This document shows positions 1-7,252 of a DNA stretch of 64,000 nt, piece by piece. Every line of letters starts with the position of its first letter. Positions within the stretch are counted from its first letter, which is position 1. The stretch lies in the NCBI RefSeq assembly GCF_001746295.1, contig NZ_MJAH01000009.1:262566-326565 (forward strand). The letters are read 5' to 3'. A program made the position numbers and the translations under genes. The stretch comes from Streptomyces sp. LUP47B (GTDB lineage Bacteria > Actinomycetota > Actinomycetes > Streptomycetales > Streptomycetaceae). The notes under the pieces were generated by a model, which was not told where the DNA came from, did no database searches, and saw only the letters and a list, made by a program, of their open reading frames with translations.

Positions 1-45
1 GGCAAGAAGGGCGTGGGTGGGGAAGTCCTCGCCTACGTCTGGTAG
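1..45 (+). CDS. rpsH: 30S ribosomal protein S8, C-terminal end (partial)
   Basis: The last 14 codons and stop of a gene that begins before the window (GKKGVGGEVLAYVW, then TAG). The ending and the position 24 bases before rplF fit ribosomal protein S8, which binds the central domain of 16S rRNA. Identification rests mostly on operon order (rpsH-rplF-rplR-rpsE), because so little of the protein is visible. Confidence 0.85.
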   Translation, partial: GKKGVGGEVLAYVW

Positions 46-69
46 CGGAAGGGAACGGAGGAAACAGCT

Positions 70-609
70 ATGTCGCGTATTGGCAAGCTCCCCATCACGG
101 TTCCCGCCGGCGTGGACGTCACCATCGACGGCCGTACGGTCTCGGTCAAGGGCCCCAAGGGTTCCTTGAGCCACACCGTCGCTGCGCCGATCGACATCGC
201 CAAGGGTGAGGACGGCGTTCTCAACGTCACCCGCCCCAACGACGAGCGTCAGAACAAGGCCCTGCACGGCCTGTCCCGCACGCTGGTGGCGAACATGATC
301 ACCGGCGTGACCCAGGGTTACGTGAAGAAGCTCGAGATCAGCGGTGTCGGTTACCGCGTACAGGCCAAGGGATCGAACCTCGAGTTCGCTCTCGGCTACA
401 GCCACCCGATCACCGTCGAGGCCCCCGAGGGCATCACCTTCAAGGTGGAGGCCCCCACCCGGTTCTCGGTCGAGGGCATCGACAAGCAGAAGGTCGGCGA
501 GGTTGCGGCCAACATCCGCAAGCTGCGCAAGCCCGACCCGTACAAGGCCAAGGGCGTCAAGTACGAGGGCGAAGTCATCCGCCGCAAGGTCGGAAAGGCG
601 GGTAAGTAA
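70..609 (+). CDS. rplF: 50S ribosomal protein L6
   Basis: 179 residues, the usual L6 length. The protein opens MSRIGKLPITVPAGV and contains the two tandem alpha/beta L6 domains, with the signature region GVGYRVQAKGSNLEFALGYSHP near residues 92-112 and the C-terminal GVKYEGEVIRRKVGK rRNA-binding tail. L6 sits near the factor-binding site of the 50S subunit. A GGAGGAAACAG ribosome binding site lies just before the ATG. It belongs to the spc operon between rpsH and rplR, with only three bases to the next start. Confidence 0.99.
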   Translation: MSRIGKLPITVPAGVDVTIDGRTVSVKGPKGSLSHTVAAPIDIAKGEDGVLNVTRPNDERQNKALHGLSRTLVANMITGVTQGYVKKLEISGVGYRVQAKGSNLEFALGYSHPITVEAPEGITFKVEAPTRFSVEGIDKQKVGEVAANIRKLRKPDPYKAKGVKYEGEVIRRKVGKAGK

Positions 610-612
610 GCC

Positions 613-996
613 ATGGCATACGGACAGAAGATCCTCAAGGGCGACGCTTACAAGCGTGCCGCGATCAAGCGTCGCCACATCCGGATCCGTAAGCACATCT
701 CGGGTACGGCTGAGCGTCCGCGCCTGGTCGTGACGCGCTCCAACCGCCACATCGTGGCCCAGGTCATCGACGACATCAAGGGTCACACCCTGGCGTCGGC
801 GTCGACCCTGGACACCACGATCCGCGGCAACGAGGGCGACAAGTCCGCGCAGGCCAAGTCGGTCGGCGCCCTGGTTGCCGAGCGCGCCAAGGCCGCCGGT
901 GTCGAGGCTGTCGTATTCGACCGTGGTGGCAACCAGTACGCCGGGCGCATCGCCGCCCTGGCGGACGCCGCCCGCGAAGCCGGGCTCAAGTTCTGA
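613..996 (+). CDS. rplR: 50S ribosomal protein L18
   Basis: 127 residues, opening MAYGQKILKGDAYKRAAIKRRHI, with the typical basic N-terminus and the RPRLVVTRSNRHIVAQVIDD core of L18p. L18 binds 5S rRNA together with L5 and forms part of the central protuberance of the 50S subunit. The start codon follows the rplF stop by three bases, so the two genes are probably translationally coupled. The C-terminus (AGRIAALADAAREAGLKF) is the standard bacterial L18 ending. Confidence 0.99.
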   Translation: MAYGQKILKGDAYKRAAIKRRHIRIRKHISGTAERPRLVVTRSNRHIVAQVIDDIKGHTLASASTLDTTIRGNEGDKSAQAKSVGALVAERAKAAGVEAVVFDRGGNQYAGRIAALADAAREAGLKF

Positions 997-1034
997 GCCG
1001 CTTCCGTAGCTAGCGGAAAGAGAGAGGTAATCCA

Positions 1035-1643
1035 ATGGCTGGACCCCAGCGCCGTGGAAGCGGTGCCGGTGGCGGCGAGCGGCGGGACCGGAAGGGCCGT
1101 GACGGCGGCGCTGCTGCCGCCGAGAAGACCGCGTACGTTGAGCGCGTTGTCGCGATCAACCGCGTCGCCAAGGTTGTGAAGGGTGGTCGTCGCTTCAGCT
1201 TCACTGCGCTCGTCGTAGTGGGCGACGGTGACGGCACCGTGGGTGTCGGTTACGGCAAGGCCAAGGAGGTGCCGGCCGCCATCGCCAAGGGTGTTGAGGA
1301 GGCCAAGAAGCACTTCTTCAAGGTCCCCCGTATCCAGGGCACCATCCCGCACCCGATCACGGGTGAGAAGGCGGCGGGCGTCGTCCTGCTCAAGCCGGCG
1401 TCCCCCGGTACCGGCGTTATCGCCGGTGGCCCGGTGCGTGCCGTGCTCGAGTGCGCCGGCGTTCACGACATCCTGTCGAAGTCGCTCGGTTCGTCGAACG
1501 CGATCAACATCGTGCACGCGACCGTGGAGGCCCTGAAGGGCCTGCAGCGTCCCGAGGAGATCGCGGCCCGCCGCGGTCTGCCGCTCGAGGACGTCGCTCC
1601 CGCGGCTCTGCTGCGTGCGCGTGCCGGGGCTGGTGCTGCGTAA
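1035..1643 (+). CDS. rpsE: 30S ribosomal protein S5
   Basis: 202 residues: a Gly/Arg-rich extension (about residues 1-30) as in other actinobacteria, the double-stranded-RNA-binding-type N-terminal S5 domain (YVERVVAINRVAKVVKGGRRFSF from about residue 34) and the C-terminal S5 domain ending in an Ala-rich tail. S5 lies at the back of the 30S subunit near the decoding centre and contributes to translational accuracy. An AGAGAGGTAAT site precedes the ATG. The stop codon TAA shares its last base with the rpmD ATG. Confidence 0.99.
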   Translation: MAGPQRRGSGAGGGERRDRKGRDGGAAAAEKTAYVERVVAINRVAKVVKGGRRFSFTALVVVGDGDGTVGVGYGKAKEVPAAIAKGVEEAKKHFFKVPRIQGTIPHPITGEKAAGVVLLKPASPGTGVIAGGPVRAVLECAGVHDILSKSLGSSNAINIVHATVEALKGLQRPEEIAARRGLPLEDVAPAALLRARAGAGAA

Positions 1644-1825
1644 TGGCTCAGCTCAAGATCACGCAGACGAAGTCGTACATCGGCAGCAAGCAGAACCACC
1701 GTGACACCCTGCGCTCCCTTGGTCTCAAGGGCATCAACACGCAGGTCGTCAAGGAGGATCGTCCCGAGTTCCGCGGCATGGTGCACACCGTCCGCCACCT
1801 CGTGACGGTCGAGGAGGTCGACTGA
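1643..1825 (+). CDS. rpmD: 50S ribosomal protein L30
   Basis: 60 residues, the bacterial short-form L30 (MAQLKITQTKSYIGSKQNHR at the start, RHLVTVEEVD at the end). The ATG overlaps the rpsE stop by one base (TAATG), so translation is very likely coupled. L30 binds 23S rRNA at the periphery of the 50S subunit. The gene lies in the conserved order rpsE-rpmD-rplO, which makes the identification secure despite its small size. Confidence 0.98.
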   Translation: MAQLKITQTKSYIGSKQNHRDTLRSLGLKGINTQVVKEDRPEFRGMVHTVRHLVTVEEVD

Positions 1826-1827
1826 TC

Positions 1828-2283
1828 ATGGCGGAGAACAACCCGCTCAAGATCCACAACCTCCGTCCCGCCCCGGGCGCCAAGACCGCCAAGACCCGTG
1901 TGGGTCGTGGTGAGGCGTCGAAGGGTAAGACGGCCGGTCGTGGTACCAAGGGTACGAAGGCCCGTTACCAGGTTCCGGAGCGCTTCGAGGGTGGCCAGAT
2001 GCCCCTCCACATGCGTCTTCCGAAGCTGAAGGGCTTCAAGAACCCGTTCAAGACCGAGTTCCAGGTCGTGAACCTCGACAAGCTGGGCGCGCTGTACCCC
2101 GAGGGTGGCGAGGTCACCGTCGAGGACCTCGTGGCCAAGGGTGCCGTTCGCAAGAACAGCCTCGTCAAGGTCCTCGGCCAGGGCGAGATCTCCGTGGCGC
2201 TGCAGGTGACGGTCGACGCCGTCTCCGGTTCCGCCAAGGAGAAGATCACCGCCGCCGGTGGCACGGTCACCGAGCTCGTCTGA
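1828..2283 (+). CDS. rplO: 50S ribosomal protein L15
   Basis: 151 residues with the classic L15 layout: an N-terminal extended, Gly/Arg/Lys-rich arm (NLRPAPGAKTAKTRVGRGEA, GTKGTKAR) that penetrates the 50S subunit, and a globular C-terminal domain with the L15 signature KNSLVKVLGQGEISVALQVTV. It starts two bases after the rpmD stop. It is the last ribosomal gene before a strong intergenic hairpin and secY. Confidence 0.99.
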   Translation: MAENNPLKIHNLRPAPGAKTAKTRVGRGEASKGKTAGRGTKGTKARYQVPERFEGGQMPLHMRLPKLKGFKNPFKTEFQVVNLDKLGALYPEGGEVTVEDLVAKGAVRKNSLVKVLGQGEISVALQVTVDAVSGSAKEKITAAGGTVTELV

Positions 2284-2315
2284 GATCCGCAGGCGTCTCG
2301 ATGACGTAAGCAATC

Positions 2316-2354
2316 CCGACCGGGGATACCTCACAACGAGGTATCCCCGGTTGG
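2316..2354 (+). terminator. Strong hairpin between rplO and secY
   Basis: A perfect 14-bp stem, ACCGGGGATACCTC with its complement GAGGTATCCCCGGT, closes a five-base loop (ACAAC). Three further pairs at the base include one G-U. No U-run follows, as is common for Streptomyces terminators. Because secY is normally expressed with the spc operon, this may be a partial terminator or RNA-processing/stability element that separates ribosomal-protein from secY-adk expression. Confidence 0.6.
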
Positions 2355-2470
2355 TCGTTCCACCGCAGGCCTTATCGCCGGTAAGGTGGCCTGCACTGCT
2401 TTCCCACATATTCGTCGAACCTCAAGACCGTCACCCTTGACGCAGTAGCGCGGGGGTCGCAGGAGGCACC

Positions 2471-3784
2471 GTGCTCACCGCGTTCGCCCGGGCGTTCAGG
2501 ACGCCCGACCTGCGCAAGAAGCTGCTCTTCACGCTCGCCATCATCGTGGTGTACCGCGTGGGTACCCACATCCCGATCCCTGGCGTGGACTACAAGTCCG
2601 TCCAGGAGTGTGTGGACCAGGCGTCCGGCAACCAGGGACTCTTCGGTCTGGTCAACATGTTCAGCGGTGGCGCGCTGCTGCAGATCACGATCTTCGCGCT
2701 CGGCATCATGCCGTACATCACGGCGAGCATCATTCTGCAGCTGCTGACCGTGGTGATCCCACGCCTGGAAGCCCTCAAGAAGGAGGGCCAGGCCGGTACG
2801 GCGAAGATCACGCAGTACACCCGTTATCTCACGGTGGCGCTCGCCATCCTGCAGGGCACGGGCCTGGTGGCCACCGCCCGCAGCGGCGCTCTCTTCTCCG
2901 GCTGCACCGTCGCGTCGAGCATCGTCCCGGACCGCGCGATCTTCACCACGATCGTCATGGTCATCACGATGACCGCCGGTACGGCCGTCGTCATGTGGCT
3001 CGGTGAGCTCATCACCGACCGCGGCATCGGCAACGGCATGTCGATCCTGATGTTCATCTCGATCGCCGCCACCTTCCCGTCCGCCCTGTGGGCCATCAAG
3101 AAGCAGGGCACCCTGGCCGACGGCTGGATCGAGTTCGGCACCGTCATCGCGGTCGGCCTGGTCATGGTCGGCCTGGTGGTCTTCGTCGAGCAGGCCCAGC
3201 GCCGTATCCCGGTGCAGTACGCGAAGCGCATGATCGGCCGTCGTTCCTACGGCGGTACGTCGACGTACATCCCGCTGAAGGTCAACCAGGCCGGTGTGAT
3301 CCCGGTCATCTTCGCGTCGTCGCTGCTGTACATCCCGGCGCTGGTCGCACAGTTCTCGAGCGGTAACTCGGCCTGGAAGGACTGGATCACCCAGAACCTG
3401 ACCAAGGGTGATCACCCGATTTACATCGCTTCGTACTTCTTGCTCATCGTTTTCTTCGCGTTCTTCTACGTGGCGATCTCCTTCAACCCCGAGGAAGTCG
3501 CCGACAACATGAAGAAGTATGGTGGCTTCATCCCGGGCATCCGGGCTGGCCGACCGACCGCTGAGTACCTGTCGTACGTACTCAACCGGATCACCTGGCC
3601 GGGTTCGCTGTACTTGGGTCTGATCGCACTCGTACCGACGATGGCGTTGGTTGGCTTCGGGGCAAGCCAGAACTTCCCGTTCGGTGGGACAAGCATCCTG
3701 ATCATCGTGGGTGTGGGCCTCGAGACGGTGAAGCAGATCGAGAGCCAGCTCCAGCAGCGCAATTACGAAGGGTTCCTCCGCTGA
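2471..3784 (+). CDS. secY: Protein translocase channel subunit SecY
   Basis: 437 residues, the usual SecY size, with ten predicted membrane segments. The first is LLFTLAIIVVYRVGTHIPIPGV, and the lateral-gate helices and cytosolic loops follow, including the RRIPVQYAKR/KVNQAGVIPVIFASSLL region characteristic of the family. SecY forms the SecYEG pore through which Sec-dependent proteins pass. The GTG start follows an AGGAGG site directly; its stop overlaps the adk ATG by one base. Several secreted proteins elsewhere in the window would use this channel. Confidence 0.99.
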   Translation: MLTAFARAFRTPDLRKKLLFTLAIIVVYRVGTHIPIPGVDYKSVQECVDQASGNQGLFGLVNMFSGGALLQITIFALGIMPYITASIILQLLTVVIPRLEALKKEGQAGTAKITQYTRYLTVALAILQGTGLVATARSGALFSGCTVASSIVPDRAIFTTIVMVITMTAGTAVVMWLGELITDRGIGNGMSILMFISIAATFPSALWAIKKQGTLADGWIEFGTVIAVGLVMVGLVVFVEQAQRRIPVQYAKRMIGRRSYGGTSTYIPLKVNQAGVIPVIFASSLLYIPALVAQFSSGNSAWKDWITQNLTKGDHPIYIASYFLLIVFFAFFYVAISFNPEEVADNMKKYGGFIPGIRAGRPTAEYLSYVLNRITWPGSLYLGLIALVPTMALVGFGASQNFPFGGTSILIIVGVGLETVKQIESQLQQRNYEGFLR

Positions 3785-4446
3785 TGCGTATCGTCCTCGT
3801 CGGGCCGCCGGGCGCCGGTAAGGGAACGCAGGCCGCGTTCCTCGCCCAGAACCTGTCGATCCCGCACATCTCCACGGGCGACCTGTTCCGCGCCAACATC
3901 AGCCGGCAGACGGACCTCGGCAAACTCGCGAAGTCCTACATGGACGCGGGCAACCTGGTTCCGGACGAGGTCACCATCGGGATGGCCAAGGACCGCATGG
4001 AGCAGCCCGACGCCGAGAACGGCTTCCTGCTCGACGGCTTCCCGCGGAACGTCTCGCAGGCCGAGTCGCTCGACGAGATGCTGCAGCACGAGGGCATGAA
4101 GCTGGACGCGGTGCTGGACCTCGAGGTACCCGAGGAGGAGGTCGTCAAGCGCATCGCCGGCCGCCGCATCTGCCGCAACGACTCGGCGCACGTCTTCCAC
4201 GTCTCGTACAAGGCGCCCAAGCAGGACGGCGTCTGTGACGTCTGCGCCGGCGAGCTGTACCAGCGGGACGACGACTCCGAGGAGACGGTCCGCAAGCGCC
4301 TGGAGGTCTACCACACCCAGACCGAGCCGATCATCGACTACTACAAGGCCCAGGGCCTGGTGGTCACGATCTCGGCGCTCGGCAAGGTGGAGGACGTCAC
4401 CGGCCGCGCCATGGAGGCGCTCCAGCACGAGGGCGACGCCGCATAG
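3784..4446 (+). CDS. adk: Adenylate kinase
   Basis: 220 residues, long-form adenylate kinase (AMP + ATP to 2 ADP). Visible are the P-loop GPPGAGKG at residues 7-14, the NMP-binding segment, the FLLDGFPRN motif near 81-89 and an inserted LID domain. The LID carries Cys130, Cys151 and Cys154, whereas the Gram-positive zinc form usually has four ligands; Asp133 or a nearby His may complete the site. The ATG overlaps the secY stop (TGATG), as is common in actinobacteria. Confidence 0.98.
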   Translation: MRIVLVGPPGAGKGTQAAFLAQNLSIPHISTGDLFRANISRQTDLGKLAKSYMDAGNLVPDEVTIGMAKDRMEQPDAENGFLLDGFPRNVSQAESLDEMLQHEGMKLDAVLDLEVPEEEVVKRIAGRRICRNDSAHVFHVSYKAPKQDGVCDVCAGELYQRDDDSEETVRKRLEVYHTQTEPIIDYYKAQGLVVTISALGKVEDVTGRAMEALQHEGDAA

Positions 4447-4464
4447 CGGTTTTTCCGAGTACGA

Positions 4465-4498
4465 CAGCCGCGGTTCCCTTCCGAGGGGGCCGCGGCTG
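4465..4498 (+). terminator. Hairpin after adk
   Basis: Nine-base arms CAGCCGCGG and CCGCGGCTG flank a 16-base loop that can itself pair CCC with GGG. It stands 19 bases after the adk stop and before map, with no U-run. It is a candidate terminator or attenuator that separates secY-adk from map. Confidence 0.5.
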
Positions 4499-4570
4499 CT
4501 GTGTGGGTGCACGTATCGTTGAAGCACCCGTCCCCTGCCAGTTTCCCGGTTCCAGAAAGGCTCCCGCCGC

Positions 4571-5407
4571 ATGGTGCAGATCAAGACCCCCGAGCAGATC
4601 GCCAAGATGCGCGAGGCGGGACTGGTCGTCGCCGCCATCCACGCGGCGACCCGAGAGGCCGCGGTGCCCGGGGCCACGACCAGGGATCTCGACCAGGTCG
4701 CGCGCAAGGTGCTCGCGGAGCACGACGCGAAGCCGAACTTCCTGGGATACGGCGGTTTCCCGGCGACGATCTGCACCTCCGTGAACGAGGTCGTCGTCCA
4801 CGGCATCCCGTCCGACGAGGTCGTCCTCAAGGACGGCGACATCATCTCCATCGACTGCGGCGCGATCATCGACGGCTGGCACGGCGACGCGGCCTACACG
4901 GCCTTCGTGGGCTCGGGCCACGCCCCGGAGCTCCTCGAGCTCTCGCGGGTGACCGAGGAGTCCATGTGGGCCGGCATCGCGGCGATGAAGCAGGGCAACC
5001 GGCTCGTCGACGTCTCCCGGGCCGTCGAGACGTACATCCGCCGCCAGCCGAAGCCGGGCGGCGGCCGTTACGGGATCATCGAGGACTACGGCGGTCACGG
5101 CATCGGCACCGAGATGCACATGGACCCGCACCTGCTGAACTACGTCGACCGGCGCCGGGGGAAGGGGCCGAAGCTGGTCACCGGGTTCTGCCTGGCGATC
5201 GAGCCGATGGTGTCCCTGGGCACGCCGAGGACGGAGGTCCTGTCGGACGACTGGACGGTCATCACGACGGACGGCACCTGGTCGTCGCACTGGGAGCACT
5301 CGGTGGCGCTGACGGACGACGGGCCGCTGGTGCTCACGGCTCCCGACGGCGGCCGGGCGAAGCTGGCCGAACACGGGGTCACGGCCGCTCCCGATCCGCT
5401 CGCTTAA
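4571..5407 (+). CDS. map: Methionine aminopeptidase, type I
   Basis: 278 residues. It removes the initiator methionine from nascent proteins, using a dinuclear metal centre. The metal ligands expected for the pita-bread fold are all visible: Asp95, Asp106, His176 (GHGIGTEMH), Glu211 (AIEPM) and Glu242 (HWEHS), plus the substrate-contacting His77 (VVHGIP). The gene lies between adk and infA as in most actinobacteria. The ATG is preceded by a weak GAAAGG site. Confidence 0.97.
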   Translation: MVQIKTPEQIAKMREAGLVVAAIHAATREAAVPGATTRDLDQVARKVLAEHDAKPNFLGYGGFPATICTSVNEVVVHGIPSDEVVLKDGDIISIDCGAIIDGWHGDAAYTAFVGSGHAPELLELSRVTEESMWAGIAAMKQGNRLVDVSRAVETYIRRQPKPGGGRYGIIEDYGGHGIGTEMHMDPHLLNYVDRRRGKGPKLVTGFCLAIEPMVSLGTPRTEVLSDDWTVITTDGTWSSHWEHSVALTDDGPLVLTAPDGGRAKLAEHGVTAAPDPLA

Positions 5408-5461
5408 TGATCTACGTTCCCGGGCATCCTTCCTCGATTCGTCTTTCGGAGGGGCCTGACG

Positions 5462-5467
5462 TAGACT
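5462..5467 (+). promoter_or_regulatory. Candidate -10 element upstream of infA
   Basis: TAGACT matches the Streptomyces housekeeping -10 consensus (TAGRRT-like) and lies 95 bases before the infA start in the 154-base map-infA gap. No convincing -35 box is seen at 16-18 bases upstream, so this is only a likely position for the infA-alpha-operon promoter. Confidence 0.3.
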
Positions 5468-5561
5468 GACTCGTCGGCTCTCGTGCACCCGCATGTCCGC
5501 ATGCGCCCCTCAGGGGAAAGGCAGGAGAGTCGATCAAGGTAGTCGATTCGAAGGGCGAAGC

Positions 5562-5783
5562 GTGGCCAAGAAGCAAGGTGCCATCGAGATCGAGGGCACT
5601 GTCGTCGAGTCTCTTCCGAACGCCATGTTCAAGGTCGAGCTCCAGAACGGCCACCAGGTCCTGGCTCACATCAGCGGAAAGATGCGTATGCACTACATCC
5701 GTATCCTCCCTGACGACCGGGTCGTGGTGGAGCTGTCTCCGTACGACCTGACGCGTGGCCGGATCGTCTACCGGTACAAGTAG
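5562..5783 (+). CDS. infA: Translation initiation factor IF-1
   Basis: 73 residues, the exact size of actinobacterial IF-1, beginning MAKKQGAIEIEGTVVESLPN and ending LTRGRIVYRYK. It is a single OB-fold protein that binds the 30S A site during initiation and supports IF-2 and IF-3. The GTG at 5562 is chosen because it gives the conserved N-terminus; an upstream in-frame ATG would add an unconserved extension. An AAGGGCGAAG site precedes it. It heads the infA-rpmJ-rpsM-rpsK-rpoA-rplQ group. Confidence 0.97.
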   Translation: MAKKQGAIEIEGTVVESLPNAMFKVELQNGHQVLAHISGKMRMHYIRILPDDRVVVELSPYDLTRGRIVYRYK

Positions 5784-5842
5784 ATCTTGCCCGCATCCCG
5801 CTGCGGCGGGGTGGTGGCACTGACCCGGAGAACCTCAATCCC

Positions 5843-5956
5843 ATGAAGGTCAAGCCGAGCGTCAAGAAGATCTGCGACAAGTGCAGGGTGATCCGCCGTC
5901 ACGGTCGGGTCATGGTCATTTGCGAGAACCCGCGCCACAAGCAGCGCCAGGGCTGA
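5843..5956 (+). CDS. rpmJ: 50S ribosomal protein L36
   Basis: 37 residues (MKVKPSVKKICDKCRVIRRH at the start). The zinc-binding set of L36 is complete: CDKC at residues 11-14, then Cys27 and His32. The gene sits between infA and rpsM, its conserved place. It is the zinc-containing form; many actinobacteria also carry a second, zinc-free L36 elsewhere. A CGGAGAACC stretch about ten bases upstream can act as ribosome binding site. Confidence 0.98.
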   Translation: MKVKPSVKKICDKCRVIRRHGRVMVICENPRHKQRQG

Positions 5957-6002
5957 CGCACGACCGACCCTCTGCTCTCGCAGAGTTTCGCGCGACGCAA
6001 GT

Positions 6003-6066
6003 TGAACATGTTCATACGCAGAGCCCAGACGTACTTCGTCTGACACCCCCGGTTCGGAGGCCGGGG
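6003..6066 (+). promoter_or_regulatory. Palindrome and two hairpins upstream of rpsM
   Basis: The 185-base rpmJ-rpsM gap contains a perfect palindrome TGAACATGTTCA (6003-6014), a hairpin CAGACG/CGTCTG with a five-base loop (6026-6042) and a hairpin CCCCGG/CCGGGG with an eight-base loop (6047-6066). The gap is large for this operon, so it may hold a promoter and a structured leader for rpsM-rpsK-rpoA. The function is inferred only. Confidence 0.4.
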
Positions 6067-6141
6067 ACCCAGTTCGTACCTGGTACGGCGGCTGGGAGCC
6101 GGTTCTGCGGAAGACCTCCGAAGATCACCAGGAGCCATTGA

Positions 6142-6522
6142 ATGGCACGCGTTTCCGGTGTTGACATCCCGCGCGAAAAGCGCGTGGAGGTCGCCCTGAC
6201 CTACGTGTTCGGTATCGGCCGTACTCTGTCCCAGCTGACGCTGGCCGAGACCGGCATCGACCCGGACACCCGCGTTCGCGACCTCTCCGAGGAGCAGCTC
6301 GTCGCGATTCGTGAGTACGTCGACAACAACTTCAAGACCGAGGGTGACCTCCGCCGCGAGGTCCAGGCCGACATCCGCCGCAAGGTCGAGATCGGCTGCT
6401 ACCAGGGCCTGCGGCACCGCCGTGGTCTGCCCGTCCGTGGTCAGCGCACCAGCACGAACGCTCGTACCCGCAAGGGCCCGCGTCGCGCCATCGCCGGCAA
6501 GAAGAAGCCGGGCAAGAAGTAG
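6142..6522 (+). CDS. rpsM: 30S ribosomal protein S13
   Basis: 126 residues, with the S13 start MARVSGVDIPREKRVEVALT and the basic C-terminal tail RHRRGLPVRGQRTSTNARTR that enters the 30S head near the P-site tRNA. S13 also makes intersubunit bridges to the 50S subunit. An AGGAG site lies ten bases before the ATG. The gene is followed by rpsK after 69 bases. Confidence 0.99.
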   Translation: MARVSGVDIPREKRVEVALTYVFGIGRTLSQLTLAETGIDPDTRVRDLSEEQLVAIREYVDNNFKTEGDLRREVQADIRRKVEIGCYQGLRHRRGLPVRGQRTSTNARTRKGPRRAIAGKKKPGKK

Positions 6523-6591
6523 TCCTCAGCGGACAACGCTTCATCAGCGGTCTTCGCTGTAGGACCGACCACCTCCCCGTAGGAGAAGTAG

Positions 6592-6996
6592 ATGCCCCCC
6601 AAGGGTCGTCAGGGCGCTGCCAAGAAGGTGCGCCGCAAGGAAAAGAAGAACGTCGCTCACGGCCACGCGCACATCAAGAGCACGTTCAACAACACCATCG
6701 TCTCGATCACGGACCCCTCGGGCAACGTGATCTCCTGGGCCTCCGCCGGCCACGTCGGCTTCAAGGGCTCGCGCAAGTCCACCCCCTTCGCCGCGCAGAT
6801 GGCCGCCGAGTCGGCCGCCCGCCGCGCGCAGGAGCACGGCATGCGCAAGGTGGACGTGTTCGTCAAGGGTCCCGGCTCCGGCCGTGAGACCGCGATCCGC
6901 TCCCTCCAGGCCACCGGCCTCGAGGTCGGCTCGATCCAGGACGTCACGCCCACTCCGCACAACGGCTGCCGTCCGCCCAAGCGCCGCCGCGTCTGA
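6592..6996 (+). CDS. rpsK: 30S ribosomal protein S11
   Basis: 134 residues. The core begins HGHAHIKSTFNNTIVSITDP and ends with the typical VTPTPHNGCRPPKRRRV. S11 lies on the 30S platform near the Shine-Dalgarno-binding region. A GTAGGAGAAGTAG ribosome binding site precedes the ATG. The final 35 bases of the gene, including the stop codon, are repeated exactly 113 bases downstream (see the repeat entry). Confidence 0.99.
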   Translation: MPPKGRQGAAKKVRRKEKKNVAHGHAHIKSTFNNTIVSITDPSGNVISWASAGHVGFKGSRKSTPFAAQMAAESAARRAQEHGMRKVDVFVKGPGSGRETAIRSLQATGLEVGSIQDVTPTPHNGCRPPKRRRV

Positions 6997-7045
6997 CGCG
7001 GGCCGCGTCTGGCGCAGGCCTTGGCTGCGGTCGGTCGGCTGGGGG

Positions 7046-7065
7046 TGTGGGGGTCGTCCCCCACA
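7046..7065 (+). terminator. Perfect 8-bp hairpin between rpsK and rpoA
   Basis: TGTGGGGG, a TCGT loop and CCCCCACA form a perfect 8-bp stem in the rpsK-rpoA gap, lying between the rpsK 3' end and its duplicate. G-run/C-run hairpins around a TCGT loop are frequent in Streptomyces intergenic DNA. It may act as an attenuator or mRNA stabiliser within the operon. Confidence 0.45.
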
Positions 7066-7074
7066 TGTCGCAGT

Positions 7075-7109
7075 ACGGCTGCCGTCCGCCCAAGCGCCGC
7101 CGCGTCTGA
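7075..7109 (+). repeat. Exact copy of the last 35 bases of rpsK, including its stop
   Basis: These 35 bases (starting ACGGCTGCCGTCCGCC, ending CGCGTCTGA) are identical to 6962-6996, the 3' end of rpsK, offset by 113 bases. The copy would encode GCRPPKRRRV-stop but has no upstream reading frame, so it is not a gene. It lies in the rpsK-rpoA leader and suggests a local segmental duplication. Confidence 0.9.
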
Positions 7110-7252
7110 GGCCAGGTTGTCTTGAGGTCGCGGGCGGTACGGCTCTTCGGGGCGGTACCGCCCGTACCCTTGCAGTACCCGCACTTTTCACCGGGTGCGG
7201 TCCGTCGGGCGTCAAATAGCGGGCGTCCACGAAAGAAGGATCTGATCCACTC

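Noticed and set aside
4171..4248. Missing cysteine in the adenylate kinase LID as a novelty
   Set aside because: Three Cys plus another ligand is, as far as I recall, ordinary for Streptomyces adenylate kinase.
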